From the NCBI RefSeq assembly GCF_007859675.1, contig NZ_CP042305.1, positions 2,170,001 through 2,234,000 on the forward strand: a stretch of DNA of 64,000 nt, written 5' to 3'. Numbering within the stretch: the first letter of the stretch is position 1; each line of letters starts with the position of its first letter. This document shows positions 50,484 through 59,192 of this stretch, piece by piece. Source of the stretch: Humibacter ginsenosidimutans. GTDB lineage: Bacteria; Actinomycetota; Actinomycetes; Actinomycetales; Microbacteriaceae. Position numbers and translations under genes: made by a program. Below the pieces are notes generated by a model. That model saw only the letters and a program-made list of their open reading frames with translations, did not search any database and had not been told where the DNA came from.

Positions 50484-51641
50484 TCAGCCGTTGTAGACGA
50501 CCCACTTCCCGTCCTTCAAGATGGTCGGGGTCAGGTGCGGAGACGCCACGCGACGGGTGGAGGGATCGAAGGTGATCTTTCCGTACACGACGCTCGGAAC
50601 ATCCTTGATCTCACCGAAGCCCTTGAGGATGCCCTCCCGCGTGATGCCGCCCTTCTTGGCCGCGGCCACCGCCACGTTGAGCGCGTCGTAGGCGCCGGCC
50701 TCGAAGCTCGTGACGTCGGTCTCGCTGGGGTACTTCTTCTTGAACGCGGCGACGAACGACTTCACCTCGGGGTCGGTGCTCGTCTCGACGAACTCGCTGC
50801 CGATGATCGATCCGGTGGCTGCGGAGGTGCCGTCGAACGACTCCTCGTCCTGGCCGCCGTAGAACGTGCCGTTGTAGCCGATGGAGCGCAGCTGCGTGAC
50901 GATCTTCGCCGAGTCGGGCCCGTATCCGATGTGCACGAATGCCTGCGGGTTGCCCTTGACCGCCTTGATCAGCGACGGCTTGTAGTCGTCAGAGGTGTCG
51001 AGCACGCCCTCGGCGTCGGTGATCTTGAGGCCGATCTTCTTGGCCTCGTCCTCGAACGCCTGGTAGGCGGGGATGCCCCAGTCCGAGGTGTTCAGGTACG
51101 TCACGCCGACCGACTTCACGCCCTGCTTCTTGATGTAGTCGGCGGTCCACTTGTAGGTGGCGCTCGTCGTGATCGAGGTGGACCACTGATACTTGGTGCC
51201 CTTGGCGGTGAAGTCGGGGTTCGAGTTGTTGAAGCCGTATTGCAGCAACTTGCCCGCCGTGTAGATGGGCGAGGCGGGAATGGACGCCGCCGACGAGTAG
51301 TCGCCGAACACCAGGATGACGCTCGAGTCGCCCACGAACTTCTGCGCCACCGGCACGGACTGCTTCGGGTCCGACTGAGAGTCCTCGTATTTGAGGGCGA
51401 CGGGATGCCCGTTGATGCCGCCCTTCGCGTTCACCTGGTCGACGGCGAGATCGAACGCCTCCTTGAACTGCTGGCCGTACTGCGCGTACTGCCCGGTCTC
51501 GGCGGCGGACACCCCGAAGTAGACGGTGCTCGGCTTTCCCGAGGTGTTCGAGGCCGCCGCCTCACCGCTGCACGCCGCGAGGCCCATGGCCATGAGTCCC
51601 GCGACGGAGACGACGGCGGCGCGTTTCAGGACCTTCTTCAT
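50484..51641 (-). CDS. Branched-chain-type ABC substrate-binding lipoprotein
   Basis: 385 residues. Lipoprotein signal MKKVLKRAAVVSVAGLMAMG with lipobox LAAC (cysteine 24), then the Peripla_BP_6 (LivJ/LivK) fold: VYFGVSAAETGQYAQYGQQFKEAFDLAVDQVNAKGG and VALKYEDSQSDPKQSVPVAQKFV. The ligand is unknown; family members bind amino acids, amides, urea, aromatic acids and others. It opens the seven-gene operon. AAGAGGAATCACC precedes the ATG at 51641. Confidence 0.92.
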   Translation of the reverse strand: MKKVLKRAAVVSVAGLMAMGLAACSGEAAASNTSGKPSTVYFGVSAAETGQYAQYGQQFKEAFDLAVDQVNAKGGINGHPVALKYEDSQSDPKQSVPVAQKFVGDSSVILVFGDYSSAASIPASPIYTAGKLLQYGFNNSNPDFTAKGTKYQWSTSITTSATYKWTADYIKKQGVKSVGVTYLNTSDWGIPAYQAFEDEAKKIGLKITDAEGVLDTSDDYKPSLIKAVKGNPQAFVHIGYGPDSAKIVTQLRSIGYNGTFYGGQDEESFDGTSAATGSIIGSEFVETSTDPEVKSFVAAFKKKYPSETDVTSFEAGAYDALNVAVAAAKKGGITREGILKGFGEIKDVPSVVYGKITFDPSTRRVASPHLTPTILKDGKWVVYNG

Positions 51642-51963
51642 GGTGATTCCTCTTCGGGGTCGGGTGGTGCTGCTGTGAGTCGCACGGGCACGACGAAGCC
51701 CCGGCTGCCGATGCCTCAGGTGCTGTGGCCGCAGGAGATGGGGAACGAGGATGCCCGACGCGACGATGCGAGAACCGTGTCGGCGAGTGCATGGCCGGCG
51801 CGGCGTGACGCCACACTATGCTCGCTGCGCGACGCAATGCCATCGGGCCGGTAACACAGTTGCGCCGGTCGCAACGCGGCGGAACGCGGCGTCACGGGCG
51901 GTCATCTCGGCGCGAGTTTCGGGGCATCCGGTTATAGCGGCGCGCCGGTTCGGCCGAGCCTGT
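51642..51963. other. 322-bp intergenic region ahead of the importer-oxidase operon
   Basis: No gene is supported. The region must contain the operon promoter on the minus strand; an AT-poor CATAGT at 51815-51820 could be a -10, with no convincing -35. Several GCGGCG/CGGAACGCGGCG repeats are visible near 51880. I see no riboswitch that I can name. Confidence 0.4.
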
Positions 51964-52494
51964 TCAGCGCCGCGCCAGCGACATCACCTTTCGCCGGGCG
52001 GCGTCGACCGCCGCCTTGTCGTCCGCGTGGATGCGCACCGCACCGTTCTTCTCGATCGAGATCTGCGCACCGGTGTCCAGACAGATGGACCGGATGGTCG
52101 CGCCGCCGCGCCCCTTCACCCGCCCGACGGCACCAGCCGGAATCATGAACCTGGCCACATGATTCCAGGCCGTCGACTTGACGACGATCTCGCCGGCGCT
52201 CGGCCAGGGTTCAGCGACCCAGACCTTGAGCACTCTGTCGTCGAAGTCGCCCTCCAGCCGCACGCTGTTCTCCTCGACGTCGCGATCGACGCGCGCCGGC
52301 TTCGCCAGCACCGACTCGAGTTGCACAGCGGTCACACCGCGCTGCGCCATCCGCTCCCTTGCATGGTTCGTGTAGCGAACGGATGCGCCGACTCGCGCGC
52401 GCGGGCCCTGGCGCCTCCGCGCCCGCACCGCAAGCACGATGACGAGCGCGAGCACGACCACCGCGATCGGCAGCCACAACCAGGACGCGTGCAC
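51964..52494 (-). CDS. Membrane-anchored DUF4258-KH domain protein
   Basis: 176 residues. A transmembrane helix (residues ~5-23, WLWLPIAVVVLALVIVLAV) is followed by a basic stretch. A DUF4258-like domain (VRYTNHARERMAQRGVTAVQLESVLAKP, then RLEGDFDDRVLKVWVAEPWP) comes next, and then a type I KH domain with the GxxG loop in VGRVKGRGGATIR and ICLDTGAQISIEKNGAVRIHADD. The KH part closely resembles that of polynucleotide phosphorylase. DUF4258 relatives occur as toxin-like RNA-acting proteins. Thus a candidate membrane-bound RNA-binding protein of unknown role. ATG at 52494; single gene. Confidence 0.8.
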   Translation of the reverse strand: MHASWLWLPIAVVVLALVIVLAVRARRRQGPRARVGASVRYTNHARERMAQRGVTAVQLESVLAKPARVDRDVEENSVRLEGDFDDRVLKVWVAEPWPSAGEIVVKSTAWNHVARFMIPAGAVGRVKGRGGATIRSICLDTGAQISIEKNGAVRIHADDKAAVDAARRKVMSLARR

Positions 52495-52584
52495 GCGCGG
52501 CCCCTCTCCGCCGGACCGTCGGATTCACCGGCACAGCCACCGTAGCTGCGACGGGTCGGTGCCGGCCGGACACCGCGACGAGAG

Positions 52585-53634
52585 TCAGTCGCCGTGCGTC
52601 TCCTCATCGAGCTTCGTGCCGAGACCGGAGAACCTGAACTCCTCGACAGGGAACGGTTTGTGGGCGGCAGCTGATTCGAGGGCTCGCTGCGCGAAGACCG
52701 TCTCGATGATCGCGCGGGAGAACCCTTCCAACCCACGTCCGATCTCGACCACGGTGAGCAGCGGGTCGTCGGAGCGCGGAATCTCGGATCGCGCCTTCGT
52801 CGTCACGAGCACCACGGGCACGCCCGCGTCGAGCAGCGGGCCGGGCACCGTGAGTTCGCGGTCGTCGCCGAACAGCACGACGAGCGAGTTCTCGAACGCC
52901 GATTCCATCGGTCCGTGCAAGAACTCGTAGGTCTCGTGCGCCGTGGCGGGAACCCGTAACGCCTCGCGCACCATCAGGGCGAACTCGGTCGCGGTGGCGA
53001 ACGAGACTCCGCTCGCGACGACATCCACTGAGTCGGCGCCGCCGAGCAGGCTGCCCACCGCATCGAGCAGTGGCCGGAATGACTCCTCGTGCCGCGCGAT
53101 CGTCGTCTCGATGTCGGCAAGGCCCTTCGCGGCATCCTTCACGCCCCAGCGTTCGGCGAGGTACCCGAAGGCGAGGAGCGTTCCCGTGTAGCCGACGGAA
53201 TACACCGGCGAGTCCGGCACGCCGCCGAGGTCGACACACCGGTCGACCGCATCGCCGATCTGGGCCTCAGGAAAGTTCGAGACGCCGATTCGCCGCCCTG
53301 GTGTCAACCGTCGTGCCGCCTCGAGGGGCTCGGGGCTGCGTCCGGACTCCGACACGATCACGTAGTGGTCGCCAGGCTGGTACCCGTCCGGTCCGATGAG
53401 CACCTCCGACGCCGTCAGGTCGACAGCGCGATGCCCCGCCTTCGCGAACACGGCGACCAGTGCGTTGCCCGCGTTGCGGGAGGCTCCCATCGCCACGACC
53501 GCGACCGTCTCGTGCGGCCCGAGAACAGGCAGATCCATGCCCTCGATGCTGTGGGTGACGGATGCTCTCACGGTCGAGAGCTGCTCGGCCTGCGTCGCCA
53601 ATGCGTCGGCGAACGGGATTCTTGTCGTTGGCAT
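52585..53634 (-). CDS. Double-SIS-domain sugar-phosphate enzyme
   Basis: 349 residues with two sugar-isomerase (SIS) domains: VAVVAMGASRNAGNALVAVFAKAGH and YVIVSESGRSPEPLEAARRL in the first, and SVDVVASGVSFATATEFALMVREAL with HGPMESAFENSLVVLFG in the second. The fold is that of GlmS-type isomerases, AgaS and fructosamine-6-phosphate deglycases (FrlB). The final gene of a kinase, binding protein, two permeases and SIS operon, the gene content of frl-type operons. So it probably deaminates, isomerises or deglycates a phosphorylated amino sugar or Amadori product. ATG at 53634 with AAGGGA six bases upstream. Confidence 0.88.
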   Translation of the reverse strand: MPTTRIPFADALATQAEQLSTVRASVTHSIEGMDLPVLGPHETVAVVAMGASRNAGNALVAVFAKAGHRAVDLTASEVLIGPDGYQPGDHYVIVSESGRSPEPLEAARRLTPGRRIGVSNFPEAQIGDAVDRCVDLGGVPDSPVYSVGYTGTLLAFGYLAERWGVKDAAKGLADIETTIARHEESFRPLLDAVGSLLGGADSVDVVASGVSFATATEFALMVREALRVPATAHETYEFLHGPMESAFENSLVVLFGDDRELTVPGPLLDAGVPVVLVTTKARSEIPRSDDPLLTVVEIGRGLEGFSRAIIETVFAQRALESAAAHKPFPVEEFRFSGLGTKLDEETHGD

Positions 53635-53636
53635 TG

Positions 53637-54485
53637 CTATCCCTTCACGGAGCCAGTGGACATGCCACTGACGATGTAGCGCTGGAAGATGATCGCGATG
53701 ATCACCGGTGGTAGTGCGGCGAGAAGCCCGCCTGCGGAGACGAGGCCGAAGTCGGTGGTATATCTGCCGGCGAATTCGCTGATCGCCACGGGCAGCGTCT
53801 TCGCCGCGTTCGTGGACGTGAAGATCAGGGCGTACATGAACTCGTCCCAGGCAAGAAGGAACGCGAACATGATCGCCGCCACGATGCCGGGGCGCGCCGC
53901 AGGCAGGATGACGTAGAACAGCGCCCCGAGCCGAGTGGTGCCGTCGATACGAGCCGCCTCTTCGAGCTCCTCTGGAATGGTCATGAAGTAGTTGCTCAAG
54001 ATCCAGAGCACGAACGGGATGACGAGCGAACAGTCCACGAAGACCAGGCCGGCCTGCGTGTTGAGCAGTCCGAGCGAGTTGAGGATCAGATAGAGCGGAA
54101 TGAGCAGGGCGATCTGGGGCAGCATGTACGTTCCCAGGAACAGCAGCAGCACCACTCGGCGAAAGCGGAATCGCAGCCGTGCAAAGGCGTAGGCGCCGAG
54201 GATTCCGACGATCATCGAGATGATCACGGTTCCGATGCCCACGACGAGCGAGTTCACGAACGCCGCTCGGAACGTCGCACCGACACTGTCCGCCCCGCCC
54301 CGGAAGATCGTCACGTACCTGCTGAAATCGAGTGCGCTCGGAATCCAACGAAGTGGAATCGTGATCAGCGTTCGCTGCGGAGTGACGCTCGCGAGCACCA
54401 TGTACGAGATCGGCAGCAGACAGCACACCGCGACGACGAAGGCCGCGACGTGAATCAGGATCGAATTTCGCGTTGCTCGTCTCAT
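53637..54485 (-). CDS. CUT1 sugar ABC transporter permease, MalG-like
   Basis: 282 residues with six transmembrane helices. The coupling EAA loop is EELEEAARIDGTTRLGALFYVILPAARPG. ILIHVAAFVVAVCCLLPISYMVLAS at the N-terminus and GLVSAGGLLAALPPVIIAIIFQRYIVSG at the end are typical of MalG-type inner-membrane subunits. Its ATG overlaps the other permease by four bases, and the SIS gene follows after two bases. Confidence 0.94.
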   Translation of the reverse strand: MRRATRNSILIHVAAFVVAVCCLLPISYMVLASVTPQRTLITIPLRWIPSALDFSRYVTIFRGGADSVGATFRAAFVNSLVVGIGTVIISMIVGILGAYAFARLRFRFRRVVLLLFLGTYMLPQIALLIPLYLILNSLGLLNTQAGLVFVDCSLVIPFVLWILSNYFMTIPEELEEAARIDGTTRLGALFYVILPAARPGIVAAIMFAFLLAWDEFMYALIFTSTNAAKTLPVAISEFAGRYTTDFGLVSAGGLLAALPPVIIAIIFQRYIVSGMSTGSVKG

Positions 54486-55435
54486 AGCAGGCTCATGTCC
54501 GAACGTCGAAGGAACCGAAGATAGATCGTCGTGAGCACCAGGATGACCAGCACGATGATGATCGCCAACGCTGATCCCACTCCGAAGTTCTGGTCGGAGA
54601 ACGCCCTGATGTAGGCGAAATAGGCGATCGTGGCCGTGCCGTTGATGGGGCCGCCCCGCGTCATCGCGTAGATGATGTCGAACACCTTGAACGCCTCCAC
54701 TGTTCGCAGCACGAGCACGATGGAGATCGACGGCACGAGCAGGGGGAGGACGATCGAGCGAAGCATGCGCGGCCAACCGGCGCGATCGATGCGGGCGGCC
54801 TCGTAGAGTTCCGAGGGAATCGCCGTCAGCCCCGCAAGCAGGAAGAACGCCACGAGAGGCGTCGTCTTCCAGACGTCGGCGATGATGACCGCGTTGAGCG
54901 CGCTCATGGGCTCGCCGAGCCACGCCTTGTACTCGTGGATGACCCCCAGCTGTGTGAGCGCGGCGTTCAACGCGCCGTACTGAGCGTTGTAGATGCCCTT
55001 CCACATGGCGGCGTTCACGATCGTCGGAATGGCCCATGGAAGAACGACGATCGTGCGGAACAGCCACCGCCATCTGAGCTTCGCGTTGAGCAGACCGGCA
55101 ACGATGAGTCCGAGCACGAGCTCGAGCGCCGTCGAGACGACGGTGAAGTACAGCGTGCGCCACAACGAGTTCCAGAACTCGGGGTCTTGCAGCACCTCCA
55201 CGTAGTTGCCGAGGCCGACGAACGGGGTGTCGGTCGCCAGTGCGGAGTTCACCTGGAAGAGGGAGACCAGGATGGTGCGCGCGATCGGATAGAGCACGAC
55301 ACCGAAGACCGCCACTCCCGCCGGGAGCAACAGCCAGAAGGCGAGTCGGCCTTGTCGATCACGTTTGCCGCGGCGCGGGAGGGAGCGCTTCTCAGGCGCT
55401 CCCTCCTTGCTGCCGTTCAGGCTTGCAACGGTCAT
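54482..55435 (-). CDS. CUT1 sugar ABC transporter permease, MalF-like
   Basis: 317 residues, six transmembrane helices after a basic, polar N-terminus (SLPRRGKRDRQGR). The EAA loop is SELYEAARIDRAGWPRMLRSIVLPLLVPSI. FALLLPAGVAVFGVVLYPIARTILVSLFQ-type first helix. Partner of the MalG-like subunit. No ATPase gene is in the operon, as in most CUT1 systems of Gram-positive bacteria that share a common MsiK-type ATPase. Confidence 0.94.
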   Translation of the reverse strand: MTVASLNGSKEGAPEKRSLPRRGKRDRQGRLAFWLLLPAGVAVFGVVLYPIARTILVSLFQVNSALATDTPFVGLGNYVEVLQDPEFWNSLWRTLYFTVVSTALELVLGLIVAGLLNAKLRWRWLFRTIVVLPWAIPTIVNAAMWKGIYNAQYGALNAALTQLGVIHEYKAWLGEPMSALNAVIIADVWKTTPLVAFFLLAGLTAIPSELYEAARIDRAGWPRMLRSIVLPLLVPSISIVLVLRTVEAFKVFDIIYAMTRGGPINGTATIAYFAYIRAFSDQNFGVGSALAIIIVLVILVLTTIYLRFLRRSDMSLL

Positions 55436-55441
55436 TCCTGG

Positions 55442-56743
55442 TCAGTCCTTGGCCGCCGACGCCTGGGACTGAGCGGCGTCGAGCGCCTGCTGAGGCGTGA
55501 CCTTGCCCAAGAGCGCGTTCTGCAGTTGAACCTGGAGGATCTGCGACACCGTGTTGTAGTTCGCGACCTCCGGACGGTTGATCATCTTGTCGTACGCCTG
55601 GCCGGCGGCCTTGAACACCTCGGGGTTCGTCTTGACCACGTCGGGGTTGCTGAAGCTGGACTTCCAGTTCGGCATGGCGCTCTTCGCATACTTGTCCTGC
55701 ACGGGCTGGCTGGTGATGTATTTGATGAACGTCCATGCGGCGTCCTTGTGCTTCGACCCGGTGGGGATGGCCAGCGCCATCGAACCGTTCACACCGGGGT
55801 TCAGCCCGGTCGGGCCGGTCGGAGGGGGCGTCACGACAGCCTGTCCGACGATGGACGAGATCGACGAGTCGTTGAAGTCGCGGAACGCCGACTCCCAGTT
55901 GAGCTGCATGGCCGAGTGGCCGGCAGCCATCGACTTGTCCGTGTCGTCTTCCAGATACGTCAAAGATGCCGGGTCGGTCAGACCGTCCGTGATGGTCTTG
56001 CGCATCCAGGTCAGCGCGGCGACGCCTTCTTTGCTGTTCAGGTCGAGCTTGCCGTCGCTGGTCGTGAAGTCGCCGCCGAATGCACCGAGCATCACCGCGT
56101 AGTCGCAGATCAACGCCTCCGCCTGCGACCAGCTCCACGTCAGCGGATACTTGACGACCCCGGCATCCTTCAGCTTCTTCGCGACCGCGAGAACCCCGTC
56201 CCACGTGGTCACGTCGGCGCCGGTCGCCCCGACCTTGGCGAGCATCGCCTTGTTGTAATAGAACAGCTTGGTCGACGGGCCCCACGGCACGCCGTAGTAC
56301 TTGCCCTTCCACTCTGCAGAGGTGAGAGCGCCACCGAGCATCTCGTCTTTCCAGCTCGACGGGAACTTGTCAGACAGGTCGGTGATCAAGCCCTTCGACG
56401 CGAACTCGGTCGGCCAGATGACGTCCATGAGTGCGACGTCGTACGTTCCGGCCGGTGCAGACGTGACGATCTTGTCGTGCAGCGCCTCGTACGCGACGAA
56501 CGTCGGATTGACCTTGATCTTCGGATACTTCTTCTCGAACGACGAGATCATCGCGTTGACGTCCGACTCGCTGTATCCCGCTTGTTTCATGAACAGTGCG
56601 TTGATGGTCCCGCTGTCGCCGCCTCCTGCACCCTGATTGCTCGTCGCACCGGTCACGCTGCAACCGCTGACGACAAGCGCGACGGATGCCGCTGCCGCGA
56701 GCGCGGTGACGATGCGCCGCGCCGTGCCCTTCCTTATCTTCAT
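55442..56743 (-). CDS. Sugar ABC transporter substrate-binding lipoprotein
   Basis: 433 residues. Signal MKIRKGTARRIVTALAAAAS and lipobox VVSGC, then the SBP_bac_1/MalE-like fold (VNAMISSFEKKYPKIKVNPTFVAYEALHDKIVTS and FSKGLITDLSDKFPSSW-type). The C-terminus LGKVTPQQALDAAQSQASAAKD is intact. GGAGG lies five bases ahead of the ATG 56743, which is preferred over ATG 56755. It delivers the operon's sugar to the permeases and leaves a 29-bp gap to the kinase. The ligand is unknown. Confidence 0.92.
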   Translation of the reverse strand: MKIRKGTARRIVTALAAAASVALVVSGCSVTGATSNQGAGGGDSGTINALFMKQAGYSESDVNAMISSFEKKYPKIKVNPTFVAYEALHDKIVTSAPAGTYDVALMDVIWPTEFASKGLITDLSDKFPSSWKDEMLGGALTSAEWKGKYYGVPWGPSTKLFYYNKAMLAKVGATGADVTTWDGVLAVAKKLKDAGVVKYPLTWSWSQAEALICDYAVMLGAFGGDFTTSDGKLDLNSKEGVAALTWMRKTITDGLTDPASLTYLEDDTDKSMAAGHSAMQLNWESAFRDFNDSSISSIVGQAVVTPPPTGPTGLNPGVNGSMALAIPTGSKHKDAAWTFIKYITSQPVQDKYAKSAMPNWKSSFSNPDVVKTNPEVFKAAGQAYDKMINRPEVANYNTVSQILQVQLQNALLGKVTPQQALDAAQSQASAAKD

Positions 56744-56772
56744 CAGACCCTCCATTGGTGTCTTGGGATGGA

Positions 56773-57656
56773 TTACTTTCCGAGTCGATGGCCCAGTGCG
56801 ATCGCGCCGTGCACGGGGGGATCCTGAGCAGGCGCACCGTGAGACCGAGATCGAGAGCGAGAACGGCCGCCTCGAACGCGCTGAAGAACCTCGGCTGATT
56901 CGTCACGACACCGCCCGCGCACACGACCACCTCGCCGACGGCGCCGCGTCGGACCGCGTGCAGCACGTCCTGTGCCAGAACGGCGGCTGAGGCCTCGATG
57001 ACCTCGGCGGCGATCGCGCTTCCCTCGTCTGCCGCGTTGAACACCAAGGGGCCGACACGTGCCCAACGGGCCAACGTCGCCTGTGATCCGAATGCGAAGC
57101 TGAGGGCCGGTATGTCTTCGGCCGCCATCTCCGTCATCAGCATCTCCGCGAGCAGGTCGGGCTCCTCGCCGCGATCTCTGGCGGCGAGAACGGCACGCAC
57201 CGCCTCGCGGGCGATCGCGGGCGCGCTTCCGGGGTCCCCGATCAGATAGCCGTATCCCCCAGCGTCGATCAGCTCGCCGCCGGCCCCCCGGCCGACGACC
57301 TTCGAGCCCGTGCCGACGATCACCTGAATCGACTCCTCGAGGCCGGCTGCCGGCCCGACGAGCTCGACGTCGTTGACGGTCGAGAGCATTCCACGATGCA
57401 CGCGCGACATCTCGCGGTTGAACTCCGCCACCTGGGCGTCGCTGTCGAGGCCGTGCGCCCCGACGACCAGAGCGGCCTCTGCGGCTCCTGGAATGTGCTT
57501 GAGCAGGTCGACAAGGCGCTCTGCGTTACCTCGGCCTTCCGCGAGCGTGCCGTGCATCCAACGGCTGGTCGGCACTGCGAAGTCTTCGAGAACCTCGTTG
57601 CCCTCCGTGACCAACACATGGGTCTTCGTGCCACCCACGTCGATGCCGACGATCAC
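56773..57656 (-). pseudogene. BadF/BcrA-type sugar kinase with a C-terminal one-base frameshift
   Basis: ASKHA-fold kinase of the GlcNAc-kinase group: phosphate-1 motif VGIDVGGTKTHVLV, IVGTGSKVVGRGAGGELIDAGGYGYLIGDPGS and VVVCAGGVVTNQP. The main frame runs past its expected end and into the binding-protein gene as a 428-residue read-through. Shifting by one base in the C-run at about 56815-56820 instead gives PPVHGAIALGHRLGK and a stop at 56773, the normal family end. One extra C in the run of six would restore it. GTG start at 57656 (MIVGID) has GAGG upstream. Probably phosphorylates the imported sugar. Likely intact if the base is a sequencing omission. Confidence 0.85.
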
Positions 57657-57673
57657 AAGAACCTCACTGTTCC

Positions 57674-57709
57674 GATAGTTTTCTATCTGATCGATAAAAA
57701 GTAGGACAA
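57674..57709 (-). promoter_or_regulatory. Sugar-operon promoter with an overlapping dyad
   Basis: GATAG-TTTT-CTATC is a perfect inverted repeat (57674-57687), and TTGTCC (57704-57709, minus strand) can act as -35 with a 16-bp spacer. The dyad overlaps the -10 region about 20 bases ahead of the kinase start, a likely ROK or other repressor site. Confidence 0.6.
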
Positions 57710-57839
57710 AGCTAATCCCGCGACTCGGAGCCTGTCAACTCACGATTCGGTCACGGCGGAGAAGGGAAGGCGCGACGAGCCTCCGGCACATTCAAGGCCC
57801 GCCGGCCATGCGGCTCAGAGGTCTTCGACCTCCCTGGAC

Positions 57840-59066
57840 TCAGTGCGACAGGTAAGCGAAGTCGTGCACCTCTGCAGCCGCCAGCTCCGCCGCGCCGACG
57901 ATGACTGCATCCTCGCGAAGCGACGCGGCAACGACCCGCGGAACGCGGATCACACGACCGGCCAGTCGCTTGTGGATCTCGGCCACGAGGCGTTCGGCAT
58001 CACCGTAGCTGCTGCCGACCACCAGGAGATCGGGGTCGAGGACAGCCACCAGGGCGGTGGCGGCGATCGACGCCATGTCGAAGATCTCGACTTCGAGTTC
58101 GGCCGCGTCAGCGTTGCCAGCTGCGGAGAGCGCGAAGACGTCCTCGGCGGCCACCCATCCGGTGGCCGGAATCGGGATGCCCCGCTCGCGGGCAGTTCGA
58201 GTCAGGGCGACAGATCCGATGCGATCCTCGAGATCGCCGTGGTCGGTGAAATACCGGGAGAACGCCGCCCTGTTGGTGAGCAGGTAGCCGACCTCGCCAG
58301 CACGCGCTCCCGCACCGCGGTGCAGTTCGCCGCCGCTGATGATGCCCGCGCCGAGACCGCGTCCGATCAGCAGCGCGACCATGCCCGCCGAGCCCCGACC
58401 TGCTCCGCGCGTGAGCTCACCCCAGGCCAAGGCGTTGGCATCGTTCTCGATGACCAGCGGCAATGCGACACGTTCGCGAAGCAATCGGCCGAGCGGTGTC
58501 TCGTTCCAGCCCATCTCCGGCATGCGTGCGACGGTTCCGTTCGCGTCGACGTTGCCGGGCACCGCCACTCCGACCGCGAGGCAGGGAGAGCCCATGCCCT
58601 TCGCAGTGGCGATCAGCGTGCCTGCCAGTTCGACCAGCTGCTCGACCTGCAGGGCTTGTTCGTGCTCGATCTGATCGGGCTTGGCGTCTTCGGGAATCGG
58701 GTTGGAGAACGGCGCGACTCGCCGAAAGACGATCTTCCCGTCGAGATCGACGAGAACTCCGACCGCCCTGTCCGCAAGCAGCTGCAGTGCCGCGACCAGT
58801 CGCGTCTCACCGGCGAACCGAAGAAGCATCGACGGGCGTCCGCCTGTCGATGGCTCATTGCCGGCCACCGCGATCACGTTGTCGCGGAGCAGCGTCGACG
58901 TCAACCGATTCACCGTCGCCGAACTGAGTCCCGTGCGTGCGCCGATCTCCTGGCGCGAAAGAGCCCCCGACTCCCGCAGCAGCTTGACGATCGTCGTACT
59001 GTTCACGCGGGACAGCTCACGCGTCGTGGCCCCGTGCGGAGAACCCGACTCGCTCGCAGACGTCAT
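57840..59066 (-). CDS. ROK-family transcriptional repressor
   Basis: 408 residues. An N-terminal winged helix (RVNSTTIVKLLRESGALSRQEIGARTGLSSATVNRLTSTLL) precedes a ROK sugar-kinase-like domain (AVGVAVPGNVDANG, IENDANALAWGELTRG). The zinc-binding CxCGxxGCxE motif is missing: the equivalent region reads NRAAFSRYFTDHGDLEDRI, with no cysteine. It is a regulator rather than a kinase and lies just upstream of the sugar-transport operon, same strand, separated by 184 bp. It most likely represses that operon until a sugar or sugar phosphate binds. Confidence 0.9.
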   Translation of the reverse strand: MTSASESGSPHGATTRELSRVNSTTIVKLLRESGALSRQEIGARTGLSSATVNRLTSTLLRDNVIAVAGNEPSTGGRPSMLLRFAGETRLVAALQLLADRAVGVLVDLDGKIVFRRVAPFSNPIPEDAKPDQIEHEQALQVEQLVELAGTLIATAKGMGSPCLAVGVAVPGNVDANGTVARMPEMGWNETPLGRLLRERVALPLVIENDANALAWGELTRGAGRGSAGMVALLIGRGLGAGIISGGELHRGAGARAGEVGYLLTNRAAFSRYFTDHGDLEDRIGSVALTRTARERGIPIPATGWVAAEDVFALSAAGNADAAELEVEIFDMASIAATALVAVLDPDLLVVGSSYGDAERLVAEIHKRLAGRVIRVPRVVAASLREDAVIVGAAELAAAEVHDFAYLSH

Positions 59067-59192
59067 AGTGTCACCGCCGCCGACTTGTTGCTCACAGTGT
59101 CAACTTAGTCGGTCTTCAGCGGAAGCCAGGAACGGCACGGGTGCGCGGCCGCGGCATCCGGTTCCGGCCCTGCGCGATGCGGGTGGTCCCCC

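Noticed and set aside
52585..54426. 613-residue permease-SIS fusion
   Set aside because: The upstream part is in a shadow frame of the permease; the SIS gene has its own start and ribosome-binding site at 53634.
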